From the NCBI GenBank assembly GCA_002342685.1, contig DDQN01000055.1, positions 70,878-134,877 of the forward strand: a DNA stretch of 64,000 nucleotides, given 5' to 3'. Position 1 is the first letter of the stretch. Every line of letters begins with the position of its first letter. This document shows, in pieces, positions 35,863 through 44,652 of this stretch. Below the pieces are notes generated by a model. It was given only the letters and a program-made list of their open reading frames with translations, had not been told where the DNA came from and did not search any database. This stretch comes from Vibrio sp. UBA2441. GTDB taxonomy: Bacteria > Pseudomonadota > Gammaproteobacteria > Enterobacterales > Vibrionaceae. Both the position numbers and the translations under genes were made by a program.

Positions 35863-36642
35863 ATGAATGTGCTTGAGCGCCATGAATACATACTTCAACA
35901 ACTTAGCCAACATGGAAGGGTTGAAGTAAAAGATTTGGTCGAGTTTTTTAATACTTCCGAAGTGACCGTGAGGGCAGACTTACGAAAGCTGGAAAAAGAG
36001 AGTAAGTTAAAGCGCTTTCATGGAGGTGCACAGTCTTTGGTTTCTCTGCCGCACAGTACCCGAGATTTTGAAAATGAAGTAAAATTAGAGCGACGTTATA
36101 AGATTAACGCCAGTGCTAAAGATCAAATAGCCGCCGCTGCTGCGGAATTTGTCCGACCGGGAAATTCCATCATACTTGATAGCGGAAGTACCACACATCT
36201 TGTCGCAAATCATATTGCTGAAAATGGCGAAGTCATCGCTATTACTAATAACTTACCAGCAGCACAAGCGCTTGCCGATGCACCCAATACTACGCTTGTT
36301 ATCTGTGGCGGCACTTACCGTGTGAAGACAAAATCATTGCATGGAGCAAAAGCAGAGCAGTGCCTCGATGGAGTCTCAGCCGATATATTGTTTATTGGTG
36401 CAGATGGTATTGACCCTAAAAAAGGGATCACCACCTTTAATGAAGGTTATACAATCAGTGGTGTAATGGCTTCATGCGCGAAGAAAATTATTGCGGTTGT
36501 AGATTCAACTAAGGTTGGCCGAGTTGGCTTTAACTCGGTTCTTCCAACGGACAAGATTGATGTACTGGTAACGGATAAAGATATCAATTTAGATTGCGTC
36601 AGAGATTTTGAAGAACTAGGTGTGGAAGTGGTTCTGGTATAA
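35863..36642 (+). CDS. DeoR-family transcriptional regulator (GatR/SrlR-like), copy 2
   Basis: A 259-residue paralogue of the regulator at 33055, with identical blocks such as GRVEVKDLVE, DSGSTTH, TTLVICGGTYR, KTKSLHG and KGITTFNEGYTIS. The N-terminal winged helix and C-terminal sugar-phosphate sensor are intact. Divergence is highest around residues 70-100 and at the C-terminus, so effector or partner choice may differ. It has its own promoter region with the inverted repeat at 35774-35803. Confidence 0.92.
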   Translation: MNVLERHEYILQQLSQHGRVEVKDLVEFFNTSEVTVRADLRKLEKESKLKRFHGGAQSLVSLPHSTRDFENEVKLERRYKINASAKDQIAAAAAEFVRPGNSIILDSGSTTHLVANHIAENGEVIAITNNLPAAQALADAPNTTLVICGGTYRVKTKSLHGAKAEQCLDGVSADILFIGADGIDPKKGITTFNEGYTISGVMASCAKKIIAVVDSTKVGRVGFNSVLPTDKIDVLVTDKDINLDCVRDFEELGVEVVLV

Positions 36643-36653
36643 CGTTGATAAAA

Positions 36654-36687
36654 AAGCCCGATATTTAGGTTTCTGAATATCGGGCTT
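36654..36687. terminator. Terminator between deoR copy 2 and scrA (convergent)
   Basis: AAGCCCGATATT (36654-36665) pairs perfectly with AATATCGGGCTT (36676-36687). On the minus strand the stem is followed by a T run (TTTTTTATC), so it ends scrA; it may also stop plus-strand transcription. Confidence 0.85.
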
Positions 36688-36714
36688 GTTCGTTATAGGG
36701 GTTCTTTGTAAAGA

Positions 36715-38157
36715 TTAAGCTGTTGCTGTTTTCTGCGAATCTCTAGATTTATTTTTTAGGCCAAGCAAAATTGTTAGACCGAAAGAGACTGCAAACGAGA
36801 TAAGCATGCCGATAACATAGAAGCTGATGTCTCCTGGGCGAATTGAAATGATACCAGGTAGACCAGCTGCGCCAAGGGCTTGAGCTTTTACGTTGAATAG
36901 CGTGATAAAGGCGCTAGAGATAGCGGCTGCACATACAGCAGCATAAAATGGATAACGTAGTTTAAGGTTAACACCAAACATTGCTGGTTCAGTTATTCCG
37001 AGTAGAGCAGTTACACCTGAAGGAATCGCAATACCTTTGGTTTTAAGATCTTTAGTAGTGAAACCGACAGCCAGAGCAGCACCACCTTGAGCAATGTTCG
37101 ACATCGCTGCGATTGGGAAGATAAATGTTCCACCAGTAATAACGATATCTGCTAGTAACTGTGTTTCGATGGCAATAAAGCTATGGTGCATACCAGTAAT
37201 TACAAATGGCGCATATATTAGGCCGAACAGTGCGCCACCCACAAAACCTGCAGAGTCATAAAGCCAGTTAAGACCATCACCTAAAAGGAAGCCAATATCA
37301 CGTGTCCACGGACCAACGAGAGTGAAAGTTAAAAAACCAGTGATAAAGATAGCTAACATTGGTGTTAGTAGATTATCTAAAACAGATGGAACGACTTTAC
37401 GAAGACCGTTTTCAACTTTTGCTAGAATGAAAGTGGAAACAAGTACCGGAAGAACTGAACCTTGATAACCTACTTTTTGAATTTCAAATCCAAAAATATT
37501 CCAAACCGGAATAGAACCTGAAACGCTGGCTCCACCAAATCCCCAGCCGTTTAAAAGGTCAGGGTGAACCATGAGCATACCTAAAGCAGCACCTAAAAAT
37601 GGATTGCCACCAAATTGTTTGCTGGCAGAAAATGCTAATAGTACAGGGAGATAGACAAAAGGAGCATTAGCAAATGTATTTATCATGCTTGCTAAGTCAG
37701 CCAAGCCTGGGTTTGCTTCTATAAGAGATTGATTTTCAATAAACAAGCCAGATGCTGTTAATAGGTTGAAAACCCCCATCAATAGACCACCCGCCACAAT
37801 CGCAGGAATAATTGGGACAAAAATGTCGGAAAGGCCTTTTATCGCTCTCTGAAAAACATTCTGTTTCTCGGCTCCGGCACTAGCCACATCCCTTGTTGAC
37901 ATGTCGGTCATTCCAGTGAGTTTAGCCAATTCTGCATGAATTTGATTAACGACACCGGATCCGAAAATGATTTGATATTGGCCAGCGACTTTAAACTGTC
38001 CCTTAACCCCTTCAAGTACATCGATAGCGGCTTCGTCCACCAATGTTTCATCATTTAATGCTAAGCGTAATCGAGTAGCACAATGAGCCAAAGCGTTAAT
38101 ATTAGCTTTACCTCCTAGTAACTTCAGTAGCTCTTTTGCTATTTGAGGGTAATTCAT
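36715..38157 (-). CDS. scrA: Sucrose-specific PTS EIIBC component (ScrA)
   Basis: A 480-residue PTS permease of the glucose/sucrose superfamily. The EIIB domain (about 1-90) has the phosphorylated Cys26 in HCATRLRL, and the EIIC domain (about 110-465) has about ten membrane helices. No EIIA is fused, so a separate glucose-type EIIA must donate phosphate, as is usual for ScrA. The product would be sucrose-6-phosphate. It is divergent from a LacI-family gene, with sucrose hydrolase next in line. A trehalose-type EIIBC is an alternative, but the GH32 neighbour favours sucrose. Confidence 0.88.
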   Translation of the reverse strand: MNYPQIAKELLKLLGGKANINALAHCATRLRLALNDETLVDEAAIDVLEGVKGQFKVAGQYQIIFGSGVVNQIHAELAKLTGMTDMSTRDVASAGAEKQNVFQRAIKGLSDIFVPIIPAIVAGGLLMGVFNLLTASGLFIENQSLIEANPGLADLASMINTFANAPFVYLPVLLAFSASKQFGGNPFLGAALGMLMVHPDLLNGWGFGGASVSGSIPVWNIFGFEIQKVGYQGSVLPVLVSTFILAKVENGLRKVVPSVLDNLLTPMLAIFITGFLTFTLVGPWTRDIGFLLGDGLNWLYDSAGFVGGALFGLIYAPFVITGMHHSFIAIETQLLADIVITGGTFIFPIAAMSNIAQGGAALAVGFTTKDLKTKGIAIPSGVTALLGITEPAMFGVNLKLRYPFYAAVCAAAISSAFITLFNVKAQALGAAGLPGIISIRPGDISFYVIGMLISFAVSFGLTILLGLKNKSRDSQKTATA

Positions 38158-38183
38158 AATTTACTCCAAAATTCATAATTGAG

Positions 38184-38225
38184 TTTACCGTACTTAGTCT
38201 CGGTAAAATTTTCGGGAACGTTTGC
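38184..38225. promoter_or_regulatory. Operator-like repeats between scrA and LacI-family gene
   Basis: TTTACCG (38184-38190) and CGGTAAA (38201-38207) form an inverted repeat. GGGAACGTTTGC (38214-38225) is a near-palindrome of the GCAAACGTTTGC type used by LacI-family regulators, with two mismatches. A further TTGCAATCAATTGCAA pair follows near 38364. Binding by one of the two local LacI-family proteins is inferred. Confidence 0.45.
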
Positions 38226-38400
38226 AAAAACGATTCTTATGAAAATATTCAGGATGGTCAAAGATAAAACGGTGAAAATGTGATCTATGTATTGAAAGTT
38301 ATGTTATTTGAACGTTGATTTCGCCGATTTTTGCCTTTCATTCCTTCAGTTTTGTTGTCAAAATTGCAATCAATTGCAAAATAACGGAAGTATGAACTAT

Positions 38401-39390
38401 ATGGCTAGTCTTCATGATGTAGCGAAATTAGCGGGGGTATCAAAATCTACCGTGTCGCGTGTTATAAATGATGAATATGGTGTAAAAAAAAGTACTAAGA
38501 TCAGAGTGCAAGAAGCGATTGATTCGTGCGGTTATATTGTTAACCAGGTAGCAAAAGATCTGAAATCTCAGAAAACCAATTTAGTTGGTGTAATCGTTCC
38601 GAGAGTGTCATCTAACTCCTCTGCGCAAGGGATAGATGGGCTAATACAAGTATTTAACGCCTCAGGGAAACAAGTTTTGTTGGCGAACAGTCAGCAAGAT
38701 AGCAGCAAAGAAGTTGAATATATTAAGTTGTTTAATCAAAAGCGTGTCGAAGGCATTATTCTATATGCGACGAACCTAGATGTTGAGATTATCAAAGTAA
38801 TAAGCCAGTCGGCTGTGCCCGTTGTGCTAGTTGGGCAAGACGGGTCGCTGCATAACATAGCAAGTGTCATCCATGATGATGTAAGAGTGGGTTTTACTGC
38901 CGGTCAAAGGTTAGCAAAGGCTGGGGCAAAAAATATCGGGTTTATAGGTGTTTACAGCCAGGATATAGCCGTAGATGCTATGCGTTATCAGGGGTTAGAG
39001 CAAGCCATGAGTTTTTCCAATATGGGAAAACCATTGTTCCACAGCCGTGGTGATTTTTCGATTGAATCAGGTTATACGCAGATGTGTGAGTTGCTAAATA
39101 AGTACCCTAGTTTAGACGGGCTTTTTTGTGCTACTGACCGAATTGCGATAGGGGCGATGAAAGCGATTAATGAAGCTGGGTTACAGCCAGGTAAAGATAT
39201 TAAATTGCTTGGTGTGGGTAACGATGAACTTGGATTTTTCACCACACCATCGTTATCTACATTTCACTATGCTTTTGAATCTGCTGGAAAAATTTCGGCA
39301 AATGTGTTATTGGATTTAATATCTGGAAAGCAACAATTAATGAGTAAGGTTGTTCTTGGGTTTGAAGAGATAGAGCGTCAAACCTGTTGA
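38401..39390 (+). CDS. LacI-family transcriptional regulator (TreR/AscG-like)
   Basis: A 329-residue regulator. The N-terminal helix-turn-helix (MASLHDVAKLAGVSKSTVSR) and hinge helix come first, then a periplasmic-binding-protein-like sugar sensor (about 60-325). It is divergent from scrA and upstream of scrB. It is not the ScrR orthologue, which lies at 42264, so this locus has two LacI regulators. The likely start is ATG 38401, which fits the usual LacI N-terminus; ATG 38392 is possible. Confidence 0.88.
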   Translation: MASLHDVAKLAGVSKSTVSRVINDEYGVKKSTKIRVQEAIDSCGYIVNQVAKDLKSQKTNLVGVIVPRVSSNSSAQGIDGLIQVFNASGKQVLLANSQQDSSKEVEYIKLFNQKRVEGIILYATNLDVEIIKVISQSAVPVVLVGQDGSLHNIASVIHDDVRVGFTAGQRLAKAGAKNIGFIGVYSQDIAVDAMRYQGLEQAMSFSNMGKPLFHSRGDFSIESGYTQMCELLNKYPSLDGLFCATDRIAIGAMKAINEAGLQPGKDIKLLGVGNDELGFFTTPSLSTFHYAFESAGKISANVLLDLISGKQQLMSKVVLGFEEIERQTC

Positions 39391-39499
39391 ACGGTGAAGG
39401 AAAATATCTGAATAACTGACGCTGAATAGATAATTTCCTTGTTTTTAGTCCGTCTCTTTATTAGTATTGCAATCGTTCCCAATTGACGAGCGAGTAGGA

Positions 39500-41095
39500 A
39501 TGTTGTTACAAAATTATATTAAACAATGTGGTGGTATCGAAAATATTTGCCGGGTATTAAACCCTGAAGGCTATGTAATATTTGAGATTAAATCCCCTGA
39601 CAGGCTAGATAAAGAACTGCTGGTATCTAACTTTTCACATAAGTTACAGCAGCTCAAATTCAAGTTATCTGAGCGTTTAGATGGACAAAAACTAATGAAT
39701 ATCGGTATTAAAATTGCCGAAACTCAATCTGAACAAGCTGAAGCATTTAGTCAACCTACCGCTTGTGTCCATCGTCCTGTATGGCATGTGTCGCCACCTA
39801 GCGGCTTATTGAATGATCCGAATGGTTTCATTTTTCATAAGGGTGAATACCATCTGTTTTATCAATGGAACCCATACGGCTGCAGTCATAAAGATAAATT
39901 TTGGGCGCATTTGGTTAGTCAAGATCTTGTTACTTGGCAGTGGAAACCAGTGGCATTGACGCCGTCCGATTGGTTTGACAGTCATGGCGTATTTTCAGGG
40001 CATGCAATTAGTCAAGATGATGAGCTTAAGCTATTTTACACGGGCAACGTGAGGATAGGCGAAGATAGAGACCGTCATACAACACAATGTCTTGCTGTCT
40101 CGAGAGATGGAATTAATTTCGAGAAAAAAGGGCCAGTAATTTCTGAATTACCGCCTGGTGTGACGCCGCATTGTCGTGACCCTAAAGTAATCAAGATGGG
40201 GGACGAGTGGTGGATGTTATTGGGTGCTCAAAAATCGGATTTGAAAGGGTGCCTTGCTATATACAAATCTCGTGATTTAGAAAATTGGAGGTTTGACAAG
40301 CTCTATAGCGGAAATCTGGGTGATTTCGGTTATATGTGGGAGTGCCCAGATTTATTCGAATTGAACGATCAGCTTATCGCAATTATAGGGCCGCAGGGAA
40401 TTGAAGCTGAAAGTGATTACCATACAGTTCCTCACCACAATGGTTATTTGAAAGCTGAAATTGATAGTGAGGGCGAGCTGGCTTTCAGTGATTTTGAATG
40501 TTTGGATGTCGGTTTTGATTTTTATGCCCCTCAGTCATTGGCTACACCAGATGGTCGACGGGTAATTATCGCTTGGATGGGGTTACCGGACGAAGTGGAT
40601 CATCCTAGTGTTGATAACGGCTGGATTCACCAACTAACCTGCCCAAGAGAAATTACGTTTGTTGATGGAAAAGTAATACAGGTTCCATTAAAAGAACTTG
40701 AATCACTTCGATCTGACCATCAACATTTCCTGCTAGAGAACAGTGGTGTTGATCTGAATACAAAGTCGTTCGAACTAGAAACTGAGTTGCGTTGGGGCAG
40801 TAGACTTTCTTTGTTCAAAGATGATTTAAACGAAGTTGCCATTGAATTGGGGTTAAATAACACCCTGTATTTAAATAGAGTAAAAACAGAGATACGTGAA
40901 GGCGACACTATTAGAGAACTTAAGTTGGCTGGTGATACGGTTAAATTAAGAATTCTGGCAGATAATTCTTCATTGGAGATATTTGTTAATGATGGCGAGC
41001 ACGTATTAAGTTGTCGTGCATTTACTCCTCCAACTGCGACAGGAATGTATTTGCATGGGCAGGGTAGCTTTGATACTTGGTTTCTTACACGCTGA
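39500..41095 (+). CDS. scrB: Sucrose-6-phosphate hydrolase (GH32, ScrB)
   Basis: A 531-residue glycoside hydrolase of family 32. The nucleophile is in LLNDPNGFIF, the transition-state Asp in CRDPKV and the acid/base Glu in WECPDLF; a C-terminal beta-sandwich follows (about 385-530). It splits sucrose-6-phosphate into glucose-6-phosphate and fructose. An N-terminal region of about 95 residues precedes the first catalytic motif, as in other ScrB enzymes. The start is uncertain between ATG 39500 and TTG 39467; neither has a strong ribosome site. Confidence 0.9.
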   Translation: MLLQNYIKQCGGIENICRVLNPEGYVIFEIKSPDRLDKELLVSNFSHKLQQLKFKLSERLDGQKLMNIGIKIAETQSEQAEAFSQPTACVHRPVWHVSPPSGLLNDPNGFIFHKGEYHLFYQWNPYGCSHKDKFWAHLVSQDLVTWQWKPVALTPSDWFDSHGVFSGHAISQDDELKLFYTGNVRIGEDRDRHTTQCLAVSRDGINFEKKGPVISELPPGVTPHCRDPKVIKMGDEWWMLLGAQKSDLKGCLAIYKSRDLENWRFDKLYSGNLGDFGYMWECPDLFELNDQLIAIIGPQGIEAESDYHTVPHHNGYLKAEIDSEGELAFSDFECLDVGFDFYAPQSLATPDGRRVIIAWMGLPDEVDHPSVDNGWIHQLTCPREITFVDGKVIQVPLKELESLRSDHQHFLLENSGVDLNTKSFELETELRWGSRLSLFKDDLNEVAIELGLNNTLYLNRVKTEIREGDTIRELKLAGDTVKLRILADNSSLEIFVNDGEHVLSCRAFTPPTATGMYLHGQGSFDTWFLTR

Positions 41096-41130
41096 ATAAG
41101 TAATGAAATAGCTCTTTATTTCAAATAATA

Positions 41131-41155
41131 AAGCCTCTATAACAGAGGCTTTTTT
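41131..41155. terminator. Terminator between scrB and scrK (convergent)
   Basis: AAGCCTCT (41131-41138), loop ATAAC, AGAGGCTT (41144-41151), then T residues. Serves scrB and probably also scrK. Confidence 0.88.
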
Positions 41156-41158
41156 ACG

Positions 41159-42085
41159 TTACAATTCATTGATATATGTTGTTAATGTTTCTTTATTGGG
41201 CAGAGCTGTCATCGCCCCTTTTTGTGTTGTTGCTAATGCGCCGCAACCATTTGCCCATTTGACTGATTCGTAAATAGACTTTTCTTCGTTCCAGTCTTCA
41301 TAAGTAGATAGAGAAGCTAATAGCCCTCCGACGAAGGCATCGCCAGCACCAGTGGTGTCGATAGGTTTTACTGCTTTACCGGCGATGAGTTGTTGCTTTC
41401 CTTTATAGACGACTAACGCACCTTTGGCACCTTGAGTAATTATTACCAGAGTATTAGCGTACTTTTCCAGTTTTTCTATTCCTTGCTCAAGAGAGTCAGA
41501 ACCAGTTAGATAAAATAACTCGTCATCGGAAAACTTAACGACATCAGCGAGTTTTACCGCTTTTAAAACAGTCTCTTTTATCTCTTCTGGATTGGCCCAA
41601 ACTTCATCTCTTAAGTTAGGGTCGAAACTAACAAAACCACCTGCATTTTTAATGTTTTTAATTGCGGCCATTGTACTCGTTCTGCTTGGTTCATTGGCCA
41701 AAGCGATTGAACATGTATGTAACCATTGGTTTTTTGAAAACTCTGGGATATCCGTTTCAGCCATAAATTGGTCGGCACTTGGTTTTACCATAAAAGTAAA
41801 ACTACGCTCGCCTGCATCATCAAGATCGACAATAACGGTTGAAGTACGTTGATCTGCATCCAATACTAAAGAGGCGATGTCTACAGCTTCATTTTCTAAC
41901 GTTTGCTGCATGAATTTTCCTAGCGGGTCATTTCCGACACGGCCAAAAAAACCAGTCTCTCCATTCAGACGCGCAATGGCAACAGCAACATTCGCAGGAG
42001 CCCCTCCCGGACATTTTAAAAAACTATCTTTACCATTTGGTATTAGATCGACAACCGCGTCGCCAGTTACCCATACTTTGTTCAT
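41159..42085 (-). CDS. scrK: PfkB-family fructokinase (ScrK)
   Basis: A 308-residue ribokinase-fold sugar kinase with the N-terminal GG motif CPGGAPANVAVAIARL and the C-terminal anion hole DTTGAGDAFVGGLL, where Asp is the catalytic base. It phosphorylates fructose released by ScrB. It is transcribed towards scrB on the opposite strand and is divergent from scrR, which probably controls it through the operator at 42125-42138. Confidence 0.9.
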   Translation of the reverse strand: MNKVWVTGDAVVDLIPNGKDSFLKCPGGAPANVAVAIARLNGETGFFGRVGNDPLGKFMQQTLENEAVDIASLVLDADQRTSTVIVDLDDAGERSFTFMVKPSADQFMAETDIPEFSKNQWLHTCSIALANEPSRTSTMAAIKNIKNAGGFVSFDPNLRDEVWANPEEIKETVLKAVKLADVVKFSDDELFYLTGSDSLEQGIEKLEKYANTLVIITQGAKGALVVYKGKQQLIAGKAVKPIDTTGAGDAFVGGLLASLSTYEDWNEEKSIYESVKWANGCGALATTQKGAMTALPNKETLTTYINEL

Positions 42086-42124
42086 GACTACATTCCTGTT
42101 TCTATATCTGTTGAAAACAGTTTA

Positions 42125-42138
42125 CTAAATCGGTTTAG
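42125..42138. promoter_or_regulatory. Candidate ScrR operator between scrK and scrR
   Basis: CTAAATCGGTTTAG is a 14-bp near-perfect palindrome (12 of 14 positions pair) with the central CG typical of LacI-family sites. It sits 40 bp before scrK and about 125 bp before scrR. Confidence 0.65.
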
Positions 42139-42263
42139 CAAGTCAAAGGTAAAGTTATTTTTCTTTGAAAGTTATTCAGGAAACATAATCAGTTAAGCCA
42201 ATTAAGCGTATTTTTTTATTGCGTTTAGCGATAAGCTAATGGCGGTTACTTATGGGGGAAACC

Positions 42264-43265
42264 GTGACTAAAAAACTTACCTTAGCAAATATTGCAGAAA
42301 TGGCAGGGGTATCAAAATCCACTGTAAGTTTTGTTCTTAATGGCCATGCTCAAAAATACCGAATCAAGCAGTCGACTATTGATAAAGTCATGAGTGTCGT
42401 CAATGAGCAGCAATATTCTCCAAGTGTTTATGCCAGAGCACTGAAATCGAAAAAGACCTATACCATCGGTGTTGTCATTCCGGACCTAGTTAACATGGGG
42501 TTTGCAACTGTGGTGAAGTTTCTTGAGTCCAAAGGTCGGCAACAAGGATATCAGCTATTAGTCGCATCTTCTGAAGATGACACCGAACTGGAAGCTCTTG
42601 CCGTTGAGAATTTAATGCAAAGACAGGTTGATATTTTGATGGTGGCCTCTTGTATGCAAAGCCCTGACTTTTATCAAGATATAAATAAATCGGTCCCTGT
42701 TATTCTTTTTGATAGAACGATTGAAAATAGCCACTTACCTTGTGTAAAAACAGACTCTGTTACTGGGACAAAACAATTAGTAAGTAAACTATTGCTCAAT
42801 AGTAGAAGTGAAGAGTGTATTTATTTTGGCGGCTCCCCAGAACTATCAACAAGTAGAGAGCGTTTGGAAGGGTTTAAGCTTGGTTTACAAGAGATGGGTA
42901 TGCCTTTTGCTGACAACTATGTTTTTCATGGTAATCATAAGGCAGAGTCTGGTTTTCGAATGATGGCTTCAGTAATGGAACAGAGAAAACAGTTACCCAA
43001 AACAATTTTTACTGCTTCTTACTCAATACTGGAAGGAGTATTAAAATATTTGTCTCAACACAATCTGATGAATGAAAATATCTGTTTAGGCACGTTTGAT
43101 GATTATCAAATATTAGACTGTTTGCCAATTAAAATTGACTCCATCGAACAGGATTATCTTACTATTTCTTCTGAATTAATCTCGATGATGAATAAAATTT
43201 TTAATAAAGAAAAATTGTCAGAGCCGCATGTTTCTGTTGCTGCAAAAACTCATTATCGATATTAA
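42264..43265 (+). CDS. scrR: Sucrose operon repressor ScrR (LacI family)
   Basis: A 333-residue LacI-family protein that follows ScrR of enterobacteria closely: KKLTLANIAEMAGVSKSTVSFVLNGHA, YSPSVYARALKSKKTYTIGVVIPDL, VASCMQSPDFY, EGVLKYLSQHNL and the FDDYQILDCL effector region. It represses sucrose genes, and fructose or fructose-1-phosphate is the usual inducer. The start is GTG 42264, which matches the family N-terminus and follows GGGGGAA; ATG 42252 would add four residues. Confidence 0.9.
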   Translation: MTKKLTLANIAEMAGVSKSTVSFVLNGHAQKYRIKQSTIDKVMSVVNEQQYSPSVYARALKSKKTYTIGVVIPDLVNMGFATVVKFLESKGRQQGYQLLVASSEDDTELEALAVENLMQRQVDILMVASCMQSPDFYQDINKSVPVILFDRTIENSHLPCVKTDSVTGTKQLVSKLLLNSRSEECIYFGGSPELSTSRERLEGFKLGLQEMGMPFADNYVFHGNHKAESGFRMMASVMEQRKQLPKTIFTASYSILEGVLKYLSQHNLMNENICLGTFDDYQILDCLPIKIDSIEQDYLTISSELISMMNKIFNKEKLSEPHVSVAAKTHYRY

Positions 43266-43280
43266 TTCCAATTGGAATAA

Positions 43281-43308
43281 GCATCTGAATAGATGCGCAA
43301 TTTTTTAC
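43281..43308 (+). terminator. Likely terminator after scrR
   Basis: GCATCT (43281-43286), loop GAAT, AGATGC (43291-43296), then GCAATTTTTT. A separate 14-bp perfect palindrome, ATTCCAATTGGAAT (43265-43278), overlaps the end of scrR. Confidence 0.6.
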
Positions 43309-43355
43309 AAACGTGCCTGATACGCTTATGTTAACCTGATTAAAAAGGAGATGTG

Positions 43356-44063
43356 ATGATGAAAACTATTGGGTTAATCGGCGGCATGAGCTGGGAGTCT
43401 ACAGCAAGTTATTACTCGGCGATCAATATTGAAGTGAAACAATCATTGGGTGGGCTGCATTCAGCAAAGCTTATATTGAATAGCGTCGATTTTGCGGAAA
43501 TTGAAATGCTTCAGCATCGTGGTGACTGGGACAAAACTGCGGAAATATTAATTTCGGCAGCGAAATCATTAGAACTCGCGGGAGCGGATTTCTTTATGAT
43601 TGGCACCAATACCATGCACAAAGTAGCAAAAGAGGTTGAAAGTTCAGTTTCCATTCCTTTATTGCATATTGCAGATGCAACCGCAGAAAAATTATTAAGT
43701 GACAATGTCACCAAGGTCGGTTTGCTTGGCACCAAATTTACCATGGAGCAGGCATTTTATAAATCACGCCTGACGGAAAAATATGCTATCGATGTAGTGG
43801 TTCCTGATACAGCCCAACGGCAGCTGGTTCATGACGTCATCTATCATGAATTGTGTCTGGGAAAGGTAGAACAGGTTTCTAGAGAGGCATTTATAGGCAT
43901 AGTTGAAGATCTTTATGCTCAGGGTGCGCAAGCGGTTATTCTTGGTTGTACAGAAATAGCGTTGCTGATCAATCAAGAACTGACAGAAGTTCCGCTGTAT
44001 GACACGACGGAAATTCATGCCACAGCGGCTGTACAGCTTGCACTGAGTGATTCTGCTCATTGA
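43356..44063 (+). CDS. Aspartate/glutamate racemase family protein
   Basis: A 235-residue protein of the Asp/Glu/hydantoin racemase superfamily. It opens with MMKTIGLIGGMSWESTASYY and has the two acid/base regions: the first carries Thr instead of Cys (IGTNTMHK) and the second has Cys (LGCTEIALL). This pattern matches the amino-acid racemase YgeA-type group. AAGGAG lies five bases before ATG 43356; ATG 43359 is also possible. The substrate is unknown. The gene is convergent with amrA, with only one base between the stops. Confidence 0.87.
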   Translation: MMKTIGLIGGMSWESTASYYSAINIEVKQSLGGLHSAKLILNSVDFAEIEMLQHRGDWDKTAEILISAAKSLELAGADFFMIGTNTMHKVAKEVESSVSIPLLHIADATAEKLLSDNVTKVGLLGTKFTMEQAFYKSRLTEKYAIDVVVPDTAQRQLVHDVIYHELCLGKVEQVSREAFIGIVEDLYAQGAQAVILGCTEIALLINQELTEVPLYDTTEIHATAAVQLALSDSAH

Positions 44064-44064
44064 G

Positions 44065-44652
44065 CTAAACATACAAGCTGTTTATAATTTGTACATCAAA
44101 TGTGCTTACTTGCATGGCATCACTCCAATAATTTTCAGGCCATTTTGCCTTGGCTTTCAAGTGACGAATGAAGTCCTCAGGTTGTGGAAGTTGCTGCCAA
44201 ACTTGCGGTAGAAATACCGCAGTTCGTTGATGCTCTCTTAGCATTACCCCTAGCTTATTATTTGCTAAGTAATGAAGCAGAGCAATTTCAGATTCAATCA
44301 CTAATGGCTTAGGTTTCGATAACACTGAGATCTCGACGGTGAGGGAACTCTGTTGATTTTTCATTAATGGGGTAAAGCGGTTGTCTTGGTGCGTGCAGGC
44401 AAAAGCCTTGTCGTAGACTTCAAGGGCCAGAGGTTTAGTTGCTTCTAGAGTTCCTAAACAGCCTTGTAATTGGTCTTTAACTTTGAGCGTGACAAAACAC
44501 GCGCCGATTTCTTGCACTATTGAATCATAGTTGTCTAACGACGGTGGGTTTGCGACACCTTGATGTAAATAATCCCGGATGGCCTGCTGAGCAATAGTGA
44601 GCAATTGACGTTGTTGTGCACTGTTTAATCTATGATATAAGGTAACTGACAT
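44065..44652 (-). CDS. amrA: AmmeMemoRadiSam system protein A (AMMECR1 homologue)
   Basis: A 195-residue AMMECR1-domain protein. The conserved block LQGCLGTLEATKPLALEVYDKAFACTHQDNRF (given here in part: GCLGTLEA and DNRFTPL) identifies the family. Human AMMECR1 is linked to a developmental disorder, but its molecular role is not settled. The gene overlaps the end of amrB by 23 bases and lies beside the radical SAM gene, forming the three-part system named AmmeMemoRadiSam. I start it at ATG 44652. Confidence 0.9.
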   Translation of the reverse strand: MSVTLYHRLNSAQQRQLLTIAQQAIRDYLHQGVANPPSLDNYDSIVQEIGACFVTLKVKDQLQGCLGTLEATKPLALEVYDKAFACTHQDNRFTPLMKNQQSSLTVEISVLSKPKPLVIESEIALLHYLANNKLGVMLREHQRTAVFLPQVWQQLPQPEDFIRHLKAKAKWPENYWSDAMQVSTFDVQIINSLYV

